A DNA stretch of 36,059 nt from Patescibacteria group bacterium. Its GTDB lineage: Bacteria > Patescibacteriota > Minisyncoccia > UBA6257 > HR35. The notes beneath the pieces are model-generated. The model saw only the letters and a list, made by a program, of their open reading frames with translations. It had not been told where the DNA came from and ran no database searches. The translations under genes and the position numbers were made by a program. Positions 1 to 7,923 of this stretch are shown here, piece by piece. The stretch spans positions 1 to 36,059 of the forward strand of contig JAUQOT010000002.1 of NCBI GenBank assembly GCA_030550735.1. The letters run 5' to 3'. Position 1 is the first letter of the stretch, and every line of letters starts with the position of its first letter.

Positions 1-1068
1 CGTTTACCTAAACATCTTTTAGATCCTGTTATTGCAAGAATAAAAGTTATGAGTAATCTTCAATTAGATGAACATTTTCGACCTCAGGATGGAAGAATAA
101 AAACAAAAATTGGTGATTTTGAATTTGATATCCGTGTTGCTATTATGCCAACGCTTTATGGTGAAAAAGCAGTTTTAAGACTTCTTTCTGGAGGGATAAA
201 ACCATCTTCATTGGAAGAACTTGGTTTAATTTCACCAGTAAAAGAAATTATTGAAAAATCTATTAAGAAAACATTTGGAATGATTTTAGTTACTGGGCCA
301 ACAGGTTCAGGAAAAACAACAACTCTTTACACTATTATTACTCTTTTAAATAAACCAGAAGTTAATATCGTTACTATTGAAGACCCTATTGAATACGCTA
401 TCCCTTATGTTAATCAAACTCAAGTTAATCCGAAAGTTGGTCTTAATTTTGCTGTTGGTTTAAGAGCATTTTTAAGACAAGATCCAGATATCATTATGGT
501 GGGTGAGATTCGAGATTCAGAAACAGCTGATGTTGCTGTTCAAGCAGCTTTGACAGGTCACCTCGTTCTTTCTACTCTTCATACAAATGATGCTCCAACA
601 ACAATCCCTCGTTTAATTGATCTTGGTGTTCCTCATTATTTAGTTGCTGATAGTTTAACTTTAATTATTGCTCAAAGACTTGTGAGAAAAATTTGTCAAG
701 ATTGTATTGTCTCCGAATCTCTTTCTTCTGCTAAGAAAAAAATAATTTTAGAACAACTAAAGTCTTTAGAAATTCCTCAGGAAGATATCCAAAATTACGA
801 AACCTCATTAGAAAAAGTTACGATTTTTAGAGGGAAGGGATGTCCAAGTTGTGGTTTTTCTGGTTACCAAGGAAGAACAGGTATTTTTGAGGCTGTTTAT
901 GTTACTGAAGAATTAAGAGAATTAATTGCCAGTAAACAATTTACTTTAAATAAGATCAAAGAAATAATAAGAAAAAATGGTTACCGAACAATGTTTGAAG
1001 ATGGCTTGAACAAAGTTTTTCTTGGGACTACAACTGTCGAAGAAGTTTTAAGAGTTATTCATGAATGA
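1..1068 (+). CDS. pilB: Type IV pilus assembly ATPase PilB/GspE family (5' end cut by window edge)
   Basis: AAA+-like hexameric ATPase that powers assembly of type IV pili from the cytoplasmic face of the membrane. The reading frame is open from base 1, and the residues before the first internal ATG (base 49) continue the family's N2 domain, so the true start lies outside the window. Visible motifs are Walker A GPTGSGKTTT, the Asp-box and Walker B region ending DIIMVGEIRD, the His-box segment STLHTNDAPTT, and a C-terminal CxxC...CxxC zinc site (CQDC, then CPSC). It overlaps pilC by four bases (ATGA), so the two are translationally coupled. A GspE label is possible, but CPR bacteria with PilB/PilC pairs usually make type IV-like pili. 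A clear paralogue begins at the other end of the window (35150). Confidence 0.93.
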   Translation, partial: RLPKHLLDPVIARIKVMSNLQLDEHFRPQDGRIKTKIGDFEFDIRVAIMPTLYGEKAVLRLLSGGIKPSSLEELGLISPVKEIIEKSIKKTFGMILVTGPTGSGKTTTLYTIITLLNKPEVNIVTIEDPIEYAIPYVNQTQVNPKVGLNFAVGLRAFLRQDPDIIMVGEIRDSETADVAVQAALTGHLVLSTLHTNDAPTTIPRLIDLGVPHYLVADSLTLIIAQRLVRKICQDCIVSESLSSAKKKIILEQLKSLEIPQEDIQNYETSLEKVTIFRGKGCPSCGFSGYQGRTGIFEAVYVTEELRELIASKQFTLNKIKEIIRKNGYRTMFEDGLNKVFLGTTTVEEVLRVIHE

Positions 1069-2303
1069 AAGTATTTAGTTTTAAAGCTTATGATAATTTG
1101 GGAAGACTAAATAAAGGTAGACTCTTTTTTGAAACCAAAGAAGAATGCCTAGCTTATCTTTTAAGAAATGAACTTACCCCTGTTGAAATAAAAGAACTTC
1201 CTCAAACTTTCTTTTATAATCTCTATTTTAAATTTGCTTTTAGAATTTCATTGAATCAAAAAATTTTTTTAGCAAGAAATCTTTATTTAATTTTGAAATC
1301 TGGTTTAGATTTAACCCAAGGTTTAAGAATTCTTTTAAAGGAAACGAAAGGAAGTTTAGCTGATTTTTTATATTATCTTAGTTATAATCTTCAAAAAGGT
1401 GAACCATTTTATAAAACTTTTGCAGCCTTTCCTTCAATTTTTTCTGAAGTTGAAGTTGAAACTATTAAATCAGGAGAGATTTCTGGTAATTTAGCTGAGA
1501 ATCTTCTTCGTTGGGTAGAGAATTTAGAGAAAAAAAGGGAAATAAGATCAGAAATTATAGGAAATCTTATTTATCCGGTTATTGTCCTTATAATGGCTTT
1601 AGGAGTAGTTTTTCTTTTAATAACTTTTGTTTTACCAAAAATAGGTATTTTAATACGTGAACTTTCTGATAACCCACCCCTTTTTACTAAATTTCTTCTT
1701 TTAGTTTCTGATTTTACCAATGCTAATCTTAATTTAATTATTTTCTCAGCCTTAATATTTCTTTTTGTTTTTTTGATTTTAATTAGTTTGAGATCAACAA
1801 GGAAGTATCTTACCTTGCTTCTAATTGAACTCCCAATTTTTTCTAAGATTTATCTTTATTTTGGTTTAAGCGATTCTCTTTTTGTTTTGCATTCTCTTTT
1901 AAAATCGGGAATTTCTCTTCCTCAAGCATTACGTCTTACTTCGAAAACAACTTTCCATCCTAAACTCAAAGAGGCTCTAATTAGTACTGAGAAAAAAATT
2001 GTTGCCGGAAAAAAATTGGGTGAAGCTCTTTTAGAAGAAAAAACAATCCCCTCAATTTTAAGTAGTATTTTAGGAATTGCTTCAGAAACTGGAAATCTTG
2101 AAGAAACTCTTTTAATTATGGAAAATTATTACCGCCAGGAAGTTAGGAATTTAGTTCAGAATTTATTAACTCTTCTCCAGCCGGCTCTTTTAATTTTTGT
2201 TGGAATAGTTGTTGGTTTTGTTGCTTTAGCTGTTCTTATCCCTATCTATCAACAAATATCAACTCAACTTCAAGCACCAGGTGCACCAGGTGGTGGATTT
2301 TAA
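1065..2303 (+). CDS. pilC: Type IV pilus inner-membrane platform protein PilC
   Basis: Polytopic platform protein of the type II secretion F (GspF/PilC) family. It couples the PilB motor to pilin extraction. At 412 residues it has the usual family length, with two related cytoplasmic T2SSF domains (about residues 60-190 and 260-390). Each is followed by long hydrophobic segments, around residues 168-190 and 220-240 in the middle and 370-395 at the end. The family's Ser-Gly-Glu signature is seen twice, as IKSGEISGNL and ASETGNLEETL. The C-terminus ends in a Gly/Pro/Ala-rich tail. The ATG overlaps the pilB stop codon, so the start is well fixed. Confidence 0.93.
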   Translation: MKVFSFKAYDNLGRLNKGRLFFETKEECLAYLLRNELTPVEIKELPQTFFYNLYFKFAFRISLNQKIFLARNLYLILKSGLDLTQGLRILLKETKGSLADFLYYLSYNLQKGEPFYKTFAAFPSIFSEVEVETIKSGEISGNLAENLLRWVENLEKKREIRSEIIGNLIYPVIVLIMALGVVFLLITFVLPKIGILIRELSDNPPLFTKFLLLVSDFTNANLNLIIFSALIFLFVFLILISLRSTRKYLTLLLIELPIFSKIYLYFGLSDSLFVLHSLLKSGISLPQALRLTSKTTFHPKLKEALISTEKKIVAGKKLGEALLEEKTIPSILSSILGIASETGNLEETLLIMENYYRQEVRNLVQNLLTLLQPALLIFVGIVVGFVALAVLIPIYQQISTQLQAPGAPGGGF

Positions 2304-2342
2304 TTGAAAATCTAAAAATTTTAGATAAAATTTATAATAATT
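2304..2342 (+). promoter_or_regulatory. Putative lysS promoter with a 17-base palindrome
   Basis: The short gap between pilC and lysS holds a perfect inverted repeat, ATCTAAAA-A-TTTTAGAT (2310-2326), and -10-like boxes TAAAAT (2326-2331) and TATAAT (2333-2338). TTGAAA (2304-2309) lies 16 bases before TAAAAT. TATAAT ends only 4 bases before the lysS ATG, so the mRNA would be nearly leaderless. The palindrome could be an operator or a weak terminator. It has no T-run, and in AT-rich DNA chance is possible. Confidence 0.4.
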
Positions 2343-3821
2343 ATGGATAAAGTTGAAAAATTGAAAATAACCAGAGAATTAGGTTATGATCCTTATCCAC
2401 CAAATTCGCCTCGTTTGATTCAAATAAACGATTTTCTTAAAAATTTTTATCAGTTTTTGAAAAATAAAAAAAAGAAGATTTGGCTTGGAGGAAGAGTAAT
2501 GGCTCTTAGAGAACATGGGGGAATAATTTTTGTTGATCTTAAAGATTTTAGCGGTAAAGTTCAAATAATATTAAAAAAAGATTATACAAAGGAATTTGAA
2601 AATTTTGAAAAAATTGCTGATATTGGAGATTTTTTCTGTTTTTATGGGAATGCTTTCTTACCTCAAAGCAAAGAAAAAAGTCTTTTAGCTTCAAAATGGT
2701 TTTTACTTACAAAATCTCTTAAAAATTTTCCAAAAGAATACTACAAAGTTAGAGATGAAGAACTTCTTGTTAGAAAGCCATATTTGAAAACTATTTTTTA
2801 TGATGAAGAAAAAGAAACTTTTTATTTAAGATTTAAAATTTTGGAAGAGCTTAGAAAAATTCTGTGGAGTTATGGATTTTTAGAAGTTGAAACTCCAATT
2901 TTACAAACTCATTATGGTGGTGCTTTAGCAAGACCATTTGTTACTTATTTAGAAGCTTTAAAACAAAAACTTTATTTAAGAATTGCTCCAGAAATTTATT
3001 TAAAAAAAATGCTGGTAGGTTCATTTGAAAAAATTTTTGAAATAGGTAAAGATTTTAGAAACGAAGGTATTGATAGAGAACATAATCCTGAATTTACGAT
3101 GATAGAACTTTATTGGGCTTATCAAAATATGGAGGGCTTAATGGAATTTACAGAAAAAGTTATTAAGGAGTTGGTTAAAAGAATTAATTTAATCAAAGCT
3201 CAGCTTAAAGGAAAAAAAATTAAAAAATCGGATCTGTATAAAATTGAATTTCAAAATAAAGTAATTGATTTAGGAAAAAAATGGAGGGTTTATGAATATG
3301 TGAGTATTTTAAAGGAAAAAACGGGATTAGATTATTTTAATAATGATCTTAAAGATTTTCTCGAACTCACCAAAGAAAAAAAAATTGAAGTTAATCCCAA
3401 AATAATGACAAAAGGTAAGATTGTAGATGAAATATTCAAAAAATTAATTAGACCCTATTTAATTGAACCAACGTTTGTTATCTATCATCCTAAAGATCTT
3501 TCCCCGTTAGCTAAATCTCACCCCCAGAAGCCTGAATTGACCTTAAGATTTCAAATTTATTTAGCTGGTTTTGAAATTGCTAACGCTTTTGGTGAGCTTA
3601 ATGATCCACTTGATCAAAAGGAAAGATTTTTAAAAGAAGCTGAAGAATTAAAAAAGGGTAATCCTGAAGCTCATCCTTATGATGAAACATTTATTGAGGC
3701 TTTAGAATATGGAATGCCACCGGCTGCAGGCTTGGGAATAGGTTTAGATAGATTAATAACTATTCTTTTAAATAAGTCTTCAATTAAAGACGTGATTTAT
3801 TTTCCGTTTGTTAAGTTTTAA
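2343..3821 (+). CDS. lysS: Lysyl-tRNA synthetase, class II
   Basis: Charges tRNA-Lys with lysine. The order is typical of bacterial LysS. An N-terminal OB-fold anticodon-binding domain covers about residues 46-125. The class II core follows, with motif 2 around residues 231-256 (FEIGKDFRNEG ... NPEFTMIELYWAY) and motif 3 at 463-475 (GLGIGLDRLITIL). Its 492 residues match the family. The N-terminal helix before the OB fold is short, starting almost at the conserved GYDPYP element, which supports this ATG. No Shine-Dalgarno sequence is visible. The stop codon's last base is the first base of alaS, so the two genes abut. Confidence 0.95.
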   Translation: MDKVEKLKITRELGYDPYPPNSPRLIQINDFLKNFYQFLKNKKKKIWLGGRVMALREHGGIIFVDLKDFSGKVQIILKKDYTKEFENFEKIADIGDFFCFYGNAFLPQSKEKSLLASKWFLLTKSLKNFPKEYYKVRDEELLVRKPYLKTIFYDEEKETFYLRFKILEELRKILWSYGFLEVETPILQTHYGGALARPFVTYLEALKQKLYLRIAPEIYLKKMLVGSFEKIFEIGKDFRNEGIDREHNPEFTMIELYWAYQNMEGLMEFTEKVIKELVKRINLIKAQLKGKKIKKSDLYKIEFQNKVIDLGKKWRVYEYVSILKEKTGLDYFNNDLKDFLELTKEKKIEVNPKIMTKGKIVDEIFKKLIRPYLIEPTFVIYHPKDLSPLAKSHPQKPELTLRFQIYLAGFEIANAFGELNDPLDQKERFLKEAEELKKGNPEAHPYDETFIEALEYGMPPAAGLGIGLDRLITILLNKSSIKDVIYFPFVKF

Positions 3822-5101
3822 TGATTAAATCAGAAGAAGTAAGAAAAATATTTTTAGATTTTTTTGCTAGGAGAGGTCATAAAATTGTTTCTTCATCGTC
3901 ATTAATTCCTTATGATGATCCTTCAGTTCTTTTAACTACAGCTGGTATGCAACAATTTAAAAAGTATTACACTCGAGAAAAAGATGCTCTAAAAGATTTT
4001 GGAACGCAAAGAACAACATCTATTCAAAAATGTTTTCGAACAACTGATATTGATGAAGTTGGTGATGAAAGACATTTAACCTTTTTTGAAATGCTAGGTA
4101 ATTTTTCTTTTGGTCCTGTTGGTACTGATGATCCAGAGGATTTTGGTATAGTTGGCTATTTTAAAAAATCAGCTATTTATTGGGCTCATGAATTAATTAC
4201 TAAAGAATTTGGATTGAAAATTGATTATGTAACCGTCTTTGGAGGAGAAGAGAACGTCCCTTTTGATGAGGAAAGTTTTAAGTTTTGGCAGAATCTAGGT
4301 TTTAGTCAAGATAAAATTCTAAAAAAGGGTAGGGAAGACAATTTCTGGGGACCAACAGGGGATGAAGGTCCTTGTGGACCAACAACAGAAATTTATGTTG
4401 ATGGTTTGGAAATATGGAATTTAGTTTTTAACGAATACTATCAAGATAAAAATAAAAATTTAAAAAAGTTAGAATTTCCTGGAGTAGATACAGGAATGGG
4501 GCTTGAAAGATTAATGAAAGTTTTACAAAAAACACCAACGATTTTTGAAACCGATCTTTTTCTTCCTCTAAAAGAAGTTTTAGATAAATTTTCCGATAAC
4601 GAACGAAGAAAAAGAATAATTATGGATCACTTAAGAGGAAGCGTATTTTTAATTGCTGACGGTTTATATCCAAGCAATCTAGAAAGAGGTTATGTTTTAA
4701 GAAGAATTTTAAGAAGACTTAGACTTCACGCTAAATTTTTAAATCTCACTTTTGATATTCTTGAAGAGTTAATAAAAAAAACAATTGAAAAATATAGTGA
4801 GTTCTATCCCGAATTAAAAAATTTTGAAAAAATAAAATCTATCTTTTTTGAAGAACTAAATAATTTCGAGAATACCTTAAACCGTGGTCTAAGAGAGTTT
4901 GAAAAATTAATCAAAGAAAATGATTCTCCAGAAATCTTAGGAGAAAAAGTTTTTCTTCTGTATACTTCATATGGGCTTCCCAAGGAAATTTCTTTAGAAC
5001 TTCTTAAAGAAAAAGGAATTTTATGGGATAATAATTCAGAGAAAGTCTATCAAGAATTATTTAAAGAACATCAATTAATTTCTAAAGGAAATAATGGCTA
5101 A
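3821..5101 (+). CDS. alaS: Alanyl-tRNA synthetase, minimal form without editing and C-Ala domains
   Basis: Class II synthetase that charges tRNA-Ala. The catalytic domain is intact: the start resembles the family N-terminus, followed by TTAGMQQFKKY, QKCFRTTDIDEVG, FFEMLGNFSFG, the GPCGPTTEIY loop, EIWNLVFNEYY and GMGLERLMKVL. The helical tRNA-recognition domain follows to about residue 415. The protein then stops at residue 426, where family members continue into the editing and C-Ala domains (E. coli AlaRS has 876 residues). The next gene starts inside its last codons and is unrelated, so no frameshifted remainder is visible. Established work on E. coli shows that an N-terminal fragment of 461 residues still aminoacylates, so this form is plausibly active. 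Editing must come from elsewhere or be absent. Confidence 0.92.
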   Translation: MIKSEEVRKIFLDFFARRGHKIVSSSSLIPYDDPSVLLTTAGMQQFKKYYTREKDALKDFGTQRTTSIQKCFRTTDIDEVGDERHLTFFEMLGNFSFGPVGTDDPEDFGIVGYFKKSAIYWAHELITKEFGLKIDYVTVFGGEENVPFDEESFKFWQNLGFSQDKILKKGREDNFWGPTGDEGPCGPTTEIYVDGLEIWNLVFNEYYQDKNKNLKKLEFPGVDTGMGLERLMKVLQKTPTIFETDLFLPLKEVLDKFSDNERRKRIIMDHLRGSVFLIADGLYPSNLERGYVLRRILRRLRLHAKFLNLTFDILEELIKKTIEKYSEFYPELKNFEKIKSIFFEELNNFENTLNRGLREFEKLIKENDSPEILGEKVFLLYTSYGLPKEISLELLKEKGILWDNNSEKVYQELFKEHQLISKGNNG

Positions 5102-6647
5102 ATCAAGATCTTACATTTATTTAGAAGGAACAGAAGAACTTGGTGATATTTTAGAGATAATAAGTAAAACTAAAGATGATGAAATAATTTTAGTTGTTCC
5201 TAAAAATTTTAAAGTTCTTAAACACCCGAAAAATTTGGAAATTTTTCAAAGAGAAGTGGAGAGATTAAAAAAAGAAGTTTTCTTAGATTCTGAAGATAAA
5301 GAATTTATCAATTTAGCTTCAAATTTAGGACTAAATATCTTTCTAAAAGATTTTGCTTTGGAGGAACCTAAGATTATTGATGTTAAACCACCAAAGAGTA
5401 AAATTCTTGAAAAAGAATCGATGACAAGTTCAGTTAAAGTATCTTACCAAACTCCCAAACCATTATTTAGAATACACCTTAATTTTAGGCTTTTTAAAAA
5501 ATTAGGTCTTTTTTTGGGTTTTTCGATCTTTATTTATTTTCTTTTTACTTTTCTTTTTGGTCTTATTCAAACTCGAGCGGTTATTAGTATGGTTTTAGAA
5601 AGAAAAACTGAAGATTTTAATGAAATAATTACTCTAAAAGAAAATTTAGTTCAGATTGATTATCAAAACAAAATCCTTCCTGCTAAAAAAATTGTTATTG
5701 AAAAAGCAACTAGCGAAGAAATTGAGACAACAGGATTAACTACAGAAGGAGGTTTTCTTCCTAATCTTAAAGTAGTTTTTTATAACAAACTAAATAATTC
5801 TTTTCCTTTGGTTCAAGGAACAAGACTTGAATATGAAGGAAATGTTTTTAAAACCTTAAATCGCGTAGTTTTAGAAAAAGGATCAGAAGAAAATCCTTCT
5901 CAAACTTTGATCGAAGCAGTTCCCTTTGAAATCAAAAATCAAAATCTTAATCTTCCTAAAGGAACGAAATTGAAAATTGTTGCATTGGAAGGCAAAGAAT
6001 ATGAAAAAGGAAAATTATGGTCTGATATTTTATATGCTGAAGTTTATGAAGATTATAAACCAAATATAGAAAAAGAAACAAAAACAGTTACCCCCAATGA
6101 TTTAACTAATTTAAGACTGACATTAGAAAAGAAAATTAAAGATGTCTTGAAAGGAGAACTTGTAGTTCTTTATCCCAATAAACTTTATTTAGACGATGAT
6201 TCTCTTTATTCTTTTGAAATTTTAAATGTTTCGCATAAAGTAGGAGAAAAAACAAATAAAATTTCTGGTTTAATTCAAGGTAAACTGGAGACGATGGTTT
6301 TTTCTCAGAACGAAATAGAGTCCTTAATAAAAAATATTATTTTTGAAAAATTAGCTGAAGAAAAAGAAATGTTTATGATTAATAAACTTGAGATAAATTC
6401 AATTTCTTTAATTGATTATGATTTTAAACAAAATTTAATGAAGATTTCCGTTAAAGGAAAGGTAGAATTAACTCCAAATTTGAGTGAAGAAATTATTAAA
6501 AATCAAATTAAAGGAAAAACACTTAAAGAAATAACTGATTATTTTTCCAAAATTAAAGGTGTGAAAGAAGCTAACATTAAAATCTGGCCAGCTTGGCGCG
6601 ATAGATTGCCTTTAGATCCTACAAGAATTCAAATTCTTATGAGATAG
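5094..6647 (+). CDS. Single-pass membrane protein of unknown function, CPR-type
   Basis: Function not recognised. The 517-residue protein has an N-terminal alpha/beta segment (residues about 1-90, with IILVVPKNFKVL), a linker, one strong transmembrane helix near residues 137-163, and a long extracytoplasmic part rich in beta-type sequence. The C-terminus ends with a conserved-looking module (KGKTLKEITDYFSKIKGVKEA, then KIWPAWRDRLPLDPTRI). From general familiarity, proteins with this layout and a W-P-x-W...P-x-x-P-x-x-I ending recur in Patescibacteria and are sometimes labelled baseplate-J-like; that label is unproven. It overlaps alaS by 8 bases and has one of the few credible Shine-Dalgarno sequences here (AAAGGAA, about 5 bases before ATG). 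Confidence 0.85.
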   Translation: MAKSRSYIYLEGTEELGDILEIISKTKDDEIILVVPKNFKVLKHPKNLEIFQREVERLKKEVFLDSEDKEFINLASNLGLNIFLKDFALEEPKIIDVKPPKSKILEKESMTSSVKVSYQTPKPLFRIHLNFRLFKKLGLFLGFSIFIYFLFTFLFGLIQTRAVISMVLERKTEDFNEIITLKENLVQIDYQNKILPAKKIVIEKATSEEIETTGLTTEGGFLPNLKVVFYNKLNNSFPLVQGTRLEYEGNVFKTLNRVVLEKGSEENPSQTLIEAVPFEIKNQNLNLPKGTKLKIVALEGKEYEKGKLWSDILYAEVYEDYKPNIEKETKTVTPNDLTNLRLTLEKKIKDVLKGELVVLYPNKLYLDDDSLYSFEILNVSHKVGEKTNKISGLIQGKLETMVFSQNEIESLIKNIIFEKLAEEKEMFMINKLEINSISLIDYDFKQNLMKISVKGKVELTPNLSEEIIKNQIKGKTLKEITDYFSKIKGVKEANIKIWPAWRDRLPLDPTRIQILMR

Positions 6648-6654
6648 AAGAATT

Positions 6655-6701
6655 TATGGTAAAATTTAAAAAAGGTCGTTTTTAAAGAAAAGAAAGCAAA
6701 G
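6655..6701 (+). promoter_or_regulatory. Putative khpA-trmD promoter (extended -10)
   Basis: TATGGTAAAATT at 6655-6666 reads as an extended -10 element (TG-G-TAAAAT, hexamer 6660-6665). The same 12-mer occurs upstream of gyrB (12281-12292). Transcription would start near 6672, giving a leader of about 30 bases. The purine-rich AAAGAAAAGAAAG before the ATG is at best a weak ribosome site. Confidence 0.45.
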
Positions 6702-7028
6702 ATGGCAAATAATAATCTTCCTCCATATCAAAAATTGTTAGAAGAAATTTTAAGATCTTTGGTTAATAATCCAGAATCTGTTCAAATAAATAGAAAAATA
6801 GACGAAATGGGCGTTCTTCTTACTATTAAAGTTCATCCCCAAGATATGGGAATTATTATTGGAAGAAAAGGCTCGACTTTAAATGCAATTAAGCATCTTA
6901 TTAAAGCCGTAGGCATTAAAAATCACGCCCGAGTGAATATTCGGGTTGAAGAACCTTCATTCATCGAAAAATCTACTTTAACAAGTGAAGATGTAATTAA
7001 AAATTTGAAAGAAAAGCTTAATGAATGA
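6702..7028 (+). CDS. khpA: KH-domain RNA-binding protein (KhpA-like)
   Basis: Small cytoplasmic RNA-binding protein of 108 residues with a single KH domain. The signature G-x-x-G loop is seen as IIIGRKGSTLNAIKHLI (about residues 50-66), preceded by the beta strand VLLTIKVHPQDMG. KhpA partners with KhpB in several Gram-positive bacteria and is typically encoded between rpsP and rimM-trmD. Here it directly overlaps trmD by four bases (ATGA), which supports the assignment, but rpsP and rimM are absent. It is slightly longer than the usual KhpA of about 75-80 residues, with an acidic/lysine-rich tail. Confidence 0.88.
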   Translation: MANNNLPPYQKLLEEILRSLVNNPESVQINRKIDEMGVLLTIKVHPQDMGIIIGRKGSTLNAIKHLIKAVGIKNHARVNIRVEEPSFIEKSTLTSEDVIKNLKEKLNE

Positions 7029-7684
7029 TAAGATTTGATATTATTTCTCTTTTTCCTGAAGCATTTTCTTATCTCGAAACATCATTAATTAAAAAAGCTC
7101 AAGAAAAAAATATTCTCAAAATAAAGATTTGGAACCCAAGAGATTTTACTTTTGATAAGCATAAAACCGTTGATGATAAACCTTATGGTGGGGGACCAGG
7201 AATGGTTATTAAGTTTGAACCGATTTATTTAGCTTTAAAAAAAGCTAAAGATGAATTTAAAACAAAGAAAAGAAAAATTATTTTAACTCATCCAGCAGGA
7301 AAAATCTTTGATCAAAAATTAGCTAAAAAATTGAGTAATGAAAAACAAATAATTATTATTTGCGGTCATTATGAAGGTATTGATGCTCGGATAGAAAAGT
7401 TTGTTGATTTAAAAATTTCTTTGGGAAAATTTATGCTTTCTGGAGGAGAAATTCCGGCAATGGCTATTATTGATGCGGTTTCAAGATTTGTTCCTGGTTT
7501 TTTACATAATCCTCTTTCTTTAGAGGAAAAAAGATTCGGTAGGCTTTATTCTTTACCTGTTTATACAAGACCACAAGAAATTAATATAAACGGAAAAAAA
7601 TTAAAAGTTCCTAAAGTTCTTCTTTCGGGTAATCATAAGTTAATTGAAGAGTGGCGGAAGAAACATTTAAAAAAAATTTTGTAA
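7025..7684 (+). CDS. trmD: tRNA (guanine37-N1)-methyltransferase TrmD
   Basis: Methylates G37 next to the anticodon of tRNAs with G36, using S-adenosylmethionine; it prevents +1 frameshifting. Family motifs are in order: FDIISLFPEAF at the N-terminus, KPYGGGPGMVIKFEP, the trefoil-knot SAM site CGHYEGIDARIEKF, and LSGGEIPAMAIIDAVSRFVPG, with the Asp and Arg expected for catalysis and dimer contact. At 219 residues it is a little shorter than most TrmD, at the C-terminal domain. It overlaps khpA by four bases and is followed 13 bases later by tRNA-Met. Confidence 0.95.
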   Translation: MIRFDIISLFPEAFSYLETSLIKKAQEKNILKIKIWNPRDFTFDKHKTVDDKPYGGGPGMVIKFEPIYLALKKAKDEFKTKKRKIILTHPAGKIFDQKLAKKLSNEKQIIIICGHYEGIDARIEKFVDLKISLGKFMLSGGEIPAMAIIDAVSRFVPGFLHNPLSLEEKRFGRLYSLPVYTRPQEININGKKLKVPKVLLSGNHKLIEEWRKKHLKKIL

Positions 7685-7697
7685 AATTATAATATAA

Positions 7698-7770
7698 GCC
7701 GCGATAGCTCAGTGGTTAGAGCGGGCGTCTCATAAGCGCCAGGTCGTGGGTTCGAATCCCACTCGCGGCA
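7698..7770 (+). tRNA. tRNA-Met(CAT) (possibly tRNA-Ile2 before lysidine modification)
   Basis: Full cloverleaf of 73 bases. Acceptor GCCGCGA pairs with TCGCGGC, D-stem GCTC/GAGC, anticodon stem GGCGT/GCGCC around loop CTCATAA (anticodon CAT), T-stem GTGGG/CCCAC around TTCGAAT, and discriminator A. CCA is not encoded. Initiator tRNA is unlikely because the acceptor is fully paired and the anticodon stem lacks three G-C pairs. Elongator Met and the TilS-modified Ile isoacceptor share this loop, so the identity is open. A TATAAT at 7688-7693 sits only 4 bases upstream, compatible with a very short 5' leader. Confidence 0.95.
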
Positions 7771-7771
7771 T

Positions 7772-7844
7772 GCCCCTGTAGCTCAATAGGAAGAGCAGCT
7801 CCCTTCTAAGGAGAAGGTTGGAGGTTCGAATCCTCCCAGGGGCA
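7772..7844 (+). tRNA. tRNA-Arg(TCT)
   Basis: Cloverleaf of 73 bases one base after tRNA-Met. Acceptor GCCCCTG pairs with CAGGGGC, D-stem GCTC/GAGC, anticodon loop CTTCTAA (anticodon TCT) on a stem CTCC/GGAG with a G-A mismatch at its outer pair, T-stem GGAGG/CCTCC, and discriminator A. CCA is not encoded. It reads AGA, the dominant arginine codon in this AT-rich region, and is probably cotranscribed with trmD and tRNA-Met. Confidence 0.95.
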
Positions 7845-7852
7845 AAATTTTG

Positions 7853-7923
7853 TGGACCCAGAGGGAATTGAACCCTCATCTCCTCCATGCGACGGAGGTG
7901 TTTTGCCGTTAAACTATGGGCCC
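7853..7923 (-). tRNA. tRNA-Ala(CGC)
   Basis: Cloverleaf of 71 bases on the minus strand. Acceptor GGGCCCA pairs with TGGGTCC, including a G3-T70 wobble pair, the classic alanine identity element recognised by AlaRS. D-stem GTTT/AAAC, anticodon stem CCTCC/GGAGG, loop GTCGCAT (anticodon CGC), T-stem GAGGG/CCCTC, discriminator A, no encoded CCA. The purine at position 32 is unusual. Its first base is also the last base of the folD stop codon, so it is the 3' end of the surface protein/polX/folD strand run. Confidence 0.93.
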
